Under the pieces are notes generated by a model, which had not been told where the DNA came from, searched no databases, and saw only the letters and a list, made by a program, of their open reading frames with translations. 40,597 nucleotides of DNA. Source: an uncultured delta proteobacterium (GTDB lineage: Bacteria > Myxococcota_A > Polyangia > Polyangiales > Polyangiaceae). Shown piece by piece: positions 32,474 through 38,982 of this stretch. The DNA is taken from the NCBI GenBank assembly GCA_903906315.1, contig CAIVJW010000282.1, forward strand, positions 1 to 40,597. Reading direction: 5' to 3'. Made by a program: the position numbers and the translations under genes. Every line of letters begins with the position of its first letter. Within the stretch, counting starts at the first letter, position 1.

Positions 32474-34212
32474 GGTCGACGGGCGCGATCGCCGACGAGC
32501 TCGCGACGACGAGCTCGAGCGCGCGGCGGCGCCTGCTGCGCGACGAGCTCCTGCACCGCGCGGCGCGAATGAGCACCGACGAGCGGTCGGTCGCCGCGCA
32601 GGCGCTCGCATCCGCGGGGATCGCCAGCCCGCTGCCGGCCCCGGCGCTCGGCGTCGGCGAAGCGTGGCTCCTGACGCACCGCCAAGGCCGGGGCGGGGCC
32701 GTGCACCGCGTGCGCGCGGGCTGGAGGCGCACGCCGCCGGGAGCTCCCCTCGATCGCCTCGAGATCGAGCGCGCCTATCGCGGCCTGCTGGCCGCCGCGG
32801 GGCGTGCGATGCGCCGGCTGCCGCACGCGGCGCAGCCCGCCATCGGCGTCGACCTCGCCGCGAGCGATCTCGGAGTCGAGGGCAGCTCGCTCGGCCTGAG
32901 CGCCGCCATCGCGGCGTTATCGGCGATCGTCGGCCGTCCGCCGACACCCGCGACCGCCGGATCCGCGCAGGTGCTCGAGGACGGCAGCCTGCGCCCCGTC
33001 GCCTACCTGACCGCGAAGGCGGCCGCGCTGCGCGACCTCGTGCCGGCCGTCTCGACGCTCGTGGTGGCGGAAGGTCAGCGCGTCGAGGAGGTCGTCGCGG
33101 CGAGCTTCCGGGTCGTGCGCGCGGGTCGGCTCGACGAGGCGTTCGCACACTTCGGTGTCGACCTCGGCGCGCTCGACGCCTTCGGGTTCGACGCACATAG
33201 GCAGCGCATCGCCGCAGCGGAGCTGGTCGGCGAAGCTGCCCTGGGCGCGGACGACTGGCTGCGTCGCGCCGAGGAGCTGTGGGAGTCCGCCGCCGCCGTC
33301 GAGGCCGACGCGCCTGCCCTCGCGACCGAGGCGCGCATCCGGGCCGCTCACTTCGCGCTCCACGCCGGTCGACCCGACCTCGGAGACGCCTGGATCCAGG
33401 CCCACGCGGGCCAGATCGCGGATGACTCGCCCGAAGTGCGGGTCTTCGCGGATGGCGTGCTCGCCAGCGGCGCCATCGATCGCGACGCCTTCGACGAAGC
33501 GCACGCCCGGGCGCGCAGCGCGGTGGCCGGCTGCGACGCCCTCCCGGCACCGACACGCCGCCAGCTCCGCGGCATCGCGCTCGGCACGCATGGCCGCGTA
33601 CACATGCACGCGGGCGACCTGGACGCGGCGGAGCCCCTCCTGCGCGAGGCGCTCGCTCACCACGAGGCTCATCTGCCGCTCCAGGCGCCGCGATCCGCGT
33701 GCTACCTGGCGACCTGCCTCCGGCTCCAAGGCCGATTCCGCGAGGCGCTCGCCGTCATCGACGGCGCGCTCGACCGCATCGTCTCCCGCGCGGATCGGCC
33801 GCGACTTCTCGACACGACCGAGCTCTTCGCGCGCCTGGAGCGCGGGCGCGTACTCGCTCTGGTCGGCCGCCTCGAGGAGGCACGGCGCGACCTCGAGGTC
33901 GTCCTCGACGCGCAGGACTTCGACGGGGCGTACCCGCGGCTCGGGGCGCTGCGCGATCTCGCGGACGTGTACCGCGCGCTTGGAGAGGCCGAGCGGGCCG
34001 AGGACGCGCTACGGCGGTGCGTGCAGGTGGTCGAGTCGGCCGCGGCGCCGATGGTCCGGCGCGTCGCGGCGATCGCCGTCGGGCGGGCGATCGAGGAGGG
34101 GTGGGCGACGAGCCTTGGGAGAGAGGCGCTCGAGGCGGCGTGGGCGCGGGCGTTCGAGGGCGGGGAGCGGGGGGAGGCGCGGGGGCGGCGACTGAGGGGA
34201 TTCGTCTACTAG
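32470..34212 (+). CDS. Lon-type (S16) protease domain fused to TPRs, no AAA+ domain
   Basis: 580 residues from a GTG overlapping the previous stop (GTGA). Residues ~61-235 align by eye with the whole Lon protease domain: G-V-G-E-A-W-L near the start, then E-G-S-S-L-G-L-S-A-A with Ser140 (Lon reads D-G-P-S-A-G), and L-R-P-V-A-Y-L-T-A-K with Lys183 (Lon reads V-L-P-I-G-G-L-K-E-K). The Ser-Lys distance is 43 residues, the same as in E. coli Lon (679 and 722). After it come helical TPR-like repeats to the C-terminus (L-R-E-A-L-A-H-H-E-A, L-R-D-L-A-D-V-Y-R-A-L-G). The ATPase domain that unfolds substrates in Lon is absent, so the TPRs may recruit unfolded or regulatory proteins. It converges with the TPR gene ending at 34290. 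Confidence 0.85.
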   Translation: MRSTGAIADELATTSSSARRRLLRDELLHRAARMSTDERSVAAQALASAGIASPLPAPALGVGEAWLLTHRQGRGGAVHRVRAGWRRTPPGAPLDRLEIERAYRGLLAAAGRAMRRLPHAAQPAIGVDLAASDLGVEGSSLGLSAAIAALSAIVGRPPTPATAGSAQVLEDGSLRPVAYLTAKAAALRDLVPAVSTLVVAEGQRVEEVVAASFRVVRAGRLDEAFAHFGVDLGALDAFGFDAHRQRIAAAELVGEAALGADDWLRRAEELWESAAAVEADAPALATEARIRAAHFALHAGRPDLGDAWIQAHAGQIADDSPEVRVFADGVLASGAIDRDAFDEAHARARSAVAGCDALPAPTRRQLRGIALGTHGRVHMHAGDLDAAEPLLREALAHHEAHLPLQAPRSACYLATCLRLQGRFREALAVIDGALDRIVSRADRPRLLDTTELFARLERGRVLALVGRLEEARRDLEVVLDAQDFDGAYPRLGALRDLADVYRALGEAERAEDALRRCVQVVESAAAPMVRRVAAIAVGRAIEEGWATSLGREALEAAWARAFEGGERGEARGRRLRGFVY

Positions 34213-34230
34213 CTTCGGTCGGGACAGTCT

Positions 34231-34244
34231 GGGGCCTGAGGCCC
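34231..34244. terminator. Short hairpin between convergent genes
   Basis: GGGGCC-TGA-GGCCC forms a 5-base stem with a 3-base loop in the 77-base gap between the convergent genes ending at 34212 (plus) and 34290 (minus). No T-run follows on either strand, so termination by it is only a possibility. Confidence 0.25.
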
Positions 34245-34289
34245 GCGGGGTTGGCGCCTACCGCCCTCACGTTGAGTCCGTGAATCGGG

Positions 34290-36290
34290 CTATCGGGCGA
34301 CCGACCAGATGCCAGCGGCGCGCTCGATGCGTGCGCGCGCGGAGATGACGCGGCCGTCCGCGTCGCCGACGGCGGCACGGAGGAGCGCGACCACGTCCTC
34401 TGCGCCGGCGCGGTCCCCGATCTCAAGTAGATCGCAGAGCGCAAGGCCGAACCGCACCTGGCGGAGCTCCTCTGCGAGGTCCGGCTCGGTGCCGACGAGC
34501 ATCGAGAACAACGGCCGCGCGACAGGTCCACGTGCGAGGTCCACGTTGAGCCACGCAAGGTTGTTCGCCGAGAGTCGCGTGTCGGCGTGGCCCGCGCCGC
34601 GCACGCGCAGGTCGTGCTCGAACACGATCTTCTGCGCAGCCGCGGACTCCTCGAGCCTGCCGCGCTCTCTGAGGACGAGCGCCAGCCCCCTCAGGGCCGT
34701 GATCGTATCTTCGTGCTCCGAGCCGAGGATGCGCGCTCGCGCCTGGTGAGCGGTCGAAAGCAAGTGCTCCGCTTCGTCGAGTTGTCCCAGGTCTCGTAGC
34801 GCGAGGCCGAGGTTTGCCATCGAGCTCAGCGTACTTGGGTGATTCGCTCCGAACACCGCACCCCAGCCGGCCAGGATACGCCGATGGAGCGCGATCGCCT
34901 CATCGATGCGCCCGATCTCATGCAGGAGAACCGCCAGATTGTTCGCGGCGGCGAGCGTCGATGGGTGCTGTGGGCCCAGTGCACGCTCCCACCCGGCGAG
35001 CACGCGTTCGTACACGGACTTGGCCTCGTCGAAATTCCCAGCGGCAAATAGGCATGTTCCCAGGTTGTTTCGCGAGACGAGCGAGCTTGGGTGGTCGGGT
35101 CCCAGCGCCCGTTCGCACGCGGCGAGCCCGCGCCGATGAAGAGTCACTGCCTCTTCGACGCGCCCGAGGCGCTGCAACAGGAGCGCGACGTTGTTCAGGC
35201 ACGTCAGCGTGTCGGGGTGCTCTTCGCCGAGCGTTCGGACACGGCAGTCCAGCGCACGGCGGAACAGCGGTTCGGCGTCGGTCAACCGGCCCACGGAGAC
35301 GAGCACCGTGCCGAGGTTGTTCATCGACACGAGCACGCTTGGGTGTTCGCTGCCGAGTGCTCGTTCTCGGGCTTCGAGCGCCTGGCGGAAGAGCGTCTCC
35401 GCCTCGACGAGGTTGCCGCGCTCGTGGGCGACCGACCCGAGGTTGTTCAGCGCGGTCAGCGCTTGCGGATGGGTGGCCCCGAGAGCGGCGGCCAGGCTCA
35501 CCATCGCGCGACGACCGCATCGTTCCGCTTCGTCGAGCTCACCAAGATCTTGCAGCACGGACGCGAGGTTCATCGCCGATATCGCGACGTGTACGTGCGC
35601 TGGGCCGTGCTCGCGTTCGCGCTCCTCGAGCACTTCACGGTAAATGGCGCAGGCTTCGCCATAGCGGCCCTGGGCGCTCAAGATCGAGGCGAGATTCGAG
35701 CGGTCGACGAGGGTCCGCCGATGCCCATCACCGAACGCGCGTCGACTGGACGCGAGGACGCTTCGGAGCATGGGCTCGGCGACGGCGAACCGTCCGAGCG
35801 CCTGGAACAGAGATGCCAGGTTGTTCCTTGACGCGATGGTGTCCGGATGCTCGTCGCCGAGCGAGCGCTGACGGTGAGTGAGCACGCTCTCGAAGAGGGG
35901 AAGGGCGGCGGACGCGAGCCCGGCATCGAGGAGGAACCGCCCGACCAAGGCGCCCGCTTCGAGGCGGTCCAACTCCGCGGAGCCACCGACGGCACCCAAG
36001 CGATGGCCGGCCTCGGCGAAGCCGCGTTGCGCGTGCTCCAGCCCGAGCGCCCTCCAGATCCGCAGGGGCTCGACGAAGGTCGTGTGTGCGGCGATCACGC
36101 GCCCCATGAAGGTGATGTCGACCAGCCGCGCGATCGCCTCCGCATCGCGACGCAGCGCCAGCAGGTGCGCGACACCGTGGCGATAGGAGTACCGATGGAT
36201 GGATCGCTCGCGCTCGCCGCAACGCCACGTCAATACCGCGTCACCGAGCTGGCGATGGCGCTCGCCCGTCCACGTGGGCCGGACTCTCAC
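34290..36290 (-). CDS. Kinesin-light-chain-type TPR protein with headless-STAND N-terminal module
   Basis: 666 residues from a GTG with GGAGGA five bases upstream, a strong start. The N-terminus (~8-75) is the E-R-H-R-Q-L-G ... Y-S-Y-R-H-G-V-A-H-L-L-A module shared with the proteins at 18836 and 15779. From ~120 to ~590 come about eleven 42-residue repeats of the form L-G-x-x-H-P-x-T-L-x-x-x-N-N-L-A ... G-R-x-x-E-A, the TPR_12 / kinesin-light-chain pattern. No NTPase is present, but the gene 49 bases upstream encodes one, so the pair may be a split STAND protein: switch in one chain, sensor in the other. The gene is the third of an LRR-NTPase-TPR operon. No signal peptide or membrane segment. 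Confidence 0.85.
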   Translation of the reverse strand: MRVRPTWTGERHRQLGDAVLTWRCGERERSIHRYSYRHGVAHLLALRRDAEAIARLVDITFMGRVIAAHTTFVEPLRIWRALGLEHAQRGFAEAGHRLGAVGGSAELDRLEAGALVGRFLLDAGLASAALPLFESVLTHRQRSLGDEHPDTIASRNNLASLFQALGRFAVAEPMLRSVLASSRRAFGDGHRRTLVDRSNLASILSAQGRYGEACAIYREVLEEREREHGPAHVHVAISAMNLASVLQDLGELDEAERCGRRAMVSLAAALGATHPQALTALNNLGSVAHERGNLVEAETLFRQALEARERALGSEHPSVLVSMNNLGTVLVSVGRLTDAEPLFRRALDCRVRTLGEEHPDTLTCLNNVALLLQRLGRVEEAVTLHRRGLAACERALGPDHPSSLVSRNNLGTCLFAAGNFDEAKSVYERVLAGWERALGPQHPSTLAAANNLAVLLHEIGRIDEAIALHRRILAGWGAVFGANHPSTLSSMANLGLALRDLGQLDEAEHLLSTAHQARARILGSEHEDTITALRGLALVLRERGRLEESAAAQKIVFEHDLRVRGAGHADTRLSANNLAWLNVDLARGPVARPLFSMLVGTEPDLAEELRQVRFGLALCDLLEIGDRAGAEDVVALLRAAVGDADGRVISARARIERAAGIWSVAR

Positions 36291-36339
36291 GCGAGTCCTC
36301 CGCGGGCTGGACCTCCGCGCACACGTTGGGCTCCGCGGT

Positions 36340-38982
36340 TCACGGCGCTCCCCCCCCGCCGAGCTCCCCCCAAATCCGCCCCACCGCCGTCTCGTCCGCC
36401 TCCTCCAGCCACGCCTTCACCCGCGCCAACCCCGCCTCCCCGAGCTCCGGCCGCGTCTTCCGGAACCCCTTCTCACCCCACAGCGCCAGCACCGCGAGCA
36501 TCACCCGGTCACGCGGTCGCGGGCCCATCGCGGCGAGCTCGGCGACGTCGCGCCAGGTCGTTCCGGCGTCGCCTCGGTGCGCGGCGCGGAGCTGCTTGCG
36601 CTGCTCGTCGTAGAGGCGGACGGCCTCGCCCCAGGTCCACTGGGCGAGGCGGGCGACGCGCTTGCGCGAGGCCTCCGTCGGCGCGGCGCGGTGGCGCTTC
36701 ACGGCGACGACCTGCGCGAGCTGGACGGCGCGGCGCAGGGCCTCGGCGTTGCCGAGGACGCGGAACGATCGGGCGCGCCAGGCGTCGTCTTCGACGAGGG
36801 CGACGAGCTGGTCTTCGCGAGCGGTCGCCTCGGCCTCGCGCCGGTCCTCGAGGTCGCGCGCGGCGGTCTCCGCGAGGTGGAGGGCGGTCGCCCGGAGCGC
36901 GTACGCCTCGGCCGGGCCGCGCAGCGAGCGCCAGCCGAGGCCGTGGTCCGCGAGACGACGCTGCCAGTCGGCGACGGGGCCGCCGCGCCGGTCGCGCGCG
37001 TGCAAGTACTCGCGGAGCGACTCGTGGAAGAGCTGCCAGTCTTCCTCGGGGGTCGCGGGGTCGTCGACCAGCACCTCAGCGCAGGCGGCGCGCGCGCGAC
37101 GCACGTCCTCGGGCGTGATGCCCGGCGTCTCCTGCGCGAGCATCGCGTGCAGCACGGGGTCGGCGAGGTGCGCGTGCGCGGCGGCGAGGAGGGCGAGCAC
37201 CGAGGCGGCGTGCGGCGTCTCCTGCACGCGCCGGAGGACGCCGTCGTAGAGCTCGCTCATCTGCTTCGGCAACCGGGCGACGTCGTTGATGCCGATCTCG
37301 CGACGGTCGAGGGCGTCGCAGAGCAGACGCAGGTACAGCGGATTGCCGCCGCTCCTCTCCACGACCGCGTCGACCCAGCTCGGCTCGATGGCGTACTTGT
37401 CCGCGTGATCGTAGAGGACCGCGCGCGTGTCGGCGACCGAGAGGCCGGCGAGAACGAGGTCGTCGCGGTGCGTGATCTCGAGCTGCTCGTAGACCTCGGA
37501 GCGAACCATCACCTGCGGGCGACTGGTGTAGATCAGGCGCACGCGGGTCGGCGCCTCGCGCGGCAGGCCGCGCACGAACTCGGGCCACTCGGCGGCCTCG
37601 TCGAGGCCGTCGACGACGACGACGAGGCGCTCGTTCTCGCGGAGCGTCGGCCCGATCTTGCGCAGACGCTCGAGCAGCAGTGCGGCGGCCTCGGCCGCGG
37701 TCGAGGCGCCCCCGAAGCCCATCGGGAAGCGCTTGTCGAGCTGGCGGTTGAGGGTCTCGAAGATCTCGCGGACGTCGGAGAAGCCACCGCGGCGCACGAG
37801 CGACGAGACGACATGGAGGCGGAGGGTCGCGCGCGCAGGCTCGGCGGCGGGCGGCGCGCCGAGGTCGGCGGCGCCCTCGGTCGACCTCGCGAGGAAGCTG
37901 GGCGGCTCGAGGTCCGGATACGCGTCGCGCTGCGTCGCCTCGGACCACGAGAGATACTCGATGGCGCGCGCGAGGAGCGCGCTCTTGCCGATCCCGGGCG
38001 CGCCCCAGACCATGAGGAACCCCCTCTCGCGGCGGCCGAGATCGTCGATGAGCCGGCCGAGCTCGGCGCGACGCCCCTTGAAGCTCTCGGTGAGCGCGGC
38101 GATCTGCTCACGCACCCTGGCGTCGTCGTCGGGCGCGTCCGAGCCCTCCCAGGCGTCGATCGGGTAGCGCGCGAGCAGGTCGCGGCGCAGAAGCTCGGAG
38201 CGCTCGTGCCGCGCCCAGGCGTAGTGGAGCGCCGACGCATGGCTCTTTCGCAGATCGTTGTAGAAGAACGCGCCTGCACCGCGATCCGTGGTCGACAGCC
38301 ACGCGACCAAGGGGTGCAGGTCGAGCGGAGCCACGCCGTCGCGGAGGACGTACGTGTGGCCCGGCGCGGCGCCCGTCGGCGTCGGGATCGGCGAGGGGTC
38401 GACTCCGCGCAGGAGGCGCGCCTGTCCGCGCGCGTCGACGGCGACGATCTCGGCGTCGGCGAGCGGCCACGCACCGTCGCAGAGCGCTTCGACGCGCGGG
38501 CGGACACGCGCGAGGTCCGCGAGGCACGTCGCGTCGTCGGGAGTCGCACCGTGCGCGTACCGGTTTCGAAAGGCGATGAGGCTCTCGGGCCCGTCGAGGG
38601 CCTGGAAGAGCGGCGACTTCGAGGCGACGGCGGAGTGGAGACCCGGGACCGGCTCGACGAGGTCGGCCTTCGCGAGGGCGCGGCCGGCGTCGCGCGCGAA
38701 GGCCCACCAGAGCCCGAGGCTCGGCGTGCGCAGGCCGCCGGCGATGAGCTTGCGCACGGTCGGCTCGAACGCGGGCTGGTCGGTCGTGATCACCTCGGCG
38801 AAGCGGCTCACGAGCACCACCGTGTGGAGCTTCACGAGCACCTCGACGGCGTCGACGAGGCGGTGCACCGCGCGGAACGGCTGCGCTTCGAGTTCGAGCG
38901 CGGCGAGCACCTGCGCGAGCGGGGTCGGCAACAGCTCGCGCGGGGCCGTGCCGCGCGGGTCGGGTCCGAGACGCCTCGACAT
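36340..38982 (-). CDS. HEPN-like / STAND NTPase protein
   Basis: 880 residues from the ATG at 38982, with GGAGG seven bases upstream; a GTG three bases earlier is possible. The N-terminus is the shared module: L-L-P-T-P-L-A, a helix rich in hydrophobic residues, L-R-T-P-S-L-G, and F-R-N-R-Y-A-H-G (Arg139 to His144, Rx4H). A beta-rich part ending in P-L-D-L-H-P-L-V-A-W follows. The NTPase has Walker A G-A-P-G-I-G-K-S (Lys333), Walker B V-V-V-V-D-G-L-D-E-A (Asp458, then D461-E462) and I-Y-T-S-R-P as sensor strand. G-G-N-P-L-Y-L and a late L-F-H-E-S-L-R-E-Y-L segment are typical of the winged-helix part of STAND proteins. Unlike the paralogues at 10167 and 25682 it has no zinc ribbon and no C-terminal TPRs; these may be supplied by the downstream TPR gene. 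Confidence 0.85.
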   Translation of the reverse strand: MSRRLGPDPRGTAPRELLPTPLAQVLAALELEAQPFRAVHRLVDAVEVLVKLHTVVLVSRFAEVITTDQPAFEPTVRKLIAGGLRTPSLGLWWAFARDAGRALAKADLVEPVPGLHSAVASKSPLFQALDGPESLIAFRNRYAHGATPDDATCLADLARVRPRVEALCDGAWPLADAEIVAVDARGQARLLRGVDPSPIPTPTGAAPGHTYVLRDGVAPLDLHPLVAWLSTTDRGAGAFFYNDLRKSHASALHYAWARHERSELLRRDLLARYPIDAWEGSDAPDDDARVREQIAALTESFKGRRAELGRLIDDLGRRERGFLMVWGAPGIGKSALLARAIEYLSWSEATQRDAYPDLEPPSFLARSTEGAADLGAPPAAEPARATLRLHVVSSLVRRGGFSDVREIFETLNRQLDKRFPMGFGGASTAAEAAALLLERLRKIGPTLRENERLVVVVDGLDEAAEWPEFVRGLPREAPTRVRLIYTSRPQVMVRSEVYEQLEITHRDDLVLAGLSVADTRAVLYDHADKYAIEPSWVDAVVERSGGNPLYLRLLCDALDRREIGINDVARLPKQMSELYDGVLRRVQETPHAASVLALLAAAHAHLADPVLHAMLAQETPGITPEDVRRARAACAEVLVDDPATPEEDWQLFHESLREYLHARDRRGGPVADWQRRLADHGLGWRSLRGPAEAYALRATALHLAETAARDLEDRREAEATAREDQLVALVEDDAWRARSFRVLGNAEALRRAVQLAQVVAVKRHRAAPTEASRKRVARLAQWTWGEAVRLYDEQRKQLRAAHRGDAGTTWRDVAELAAMGPRPRDRVMLAVLALWGEKGFRKTRPELGEAGLARVKAWLEEADETAVGRIWGELGGGGAP

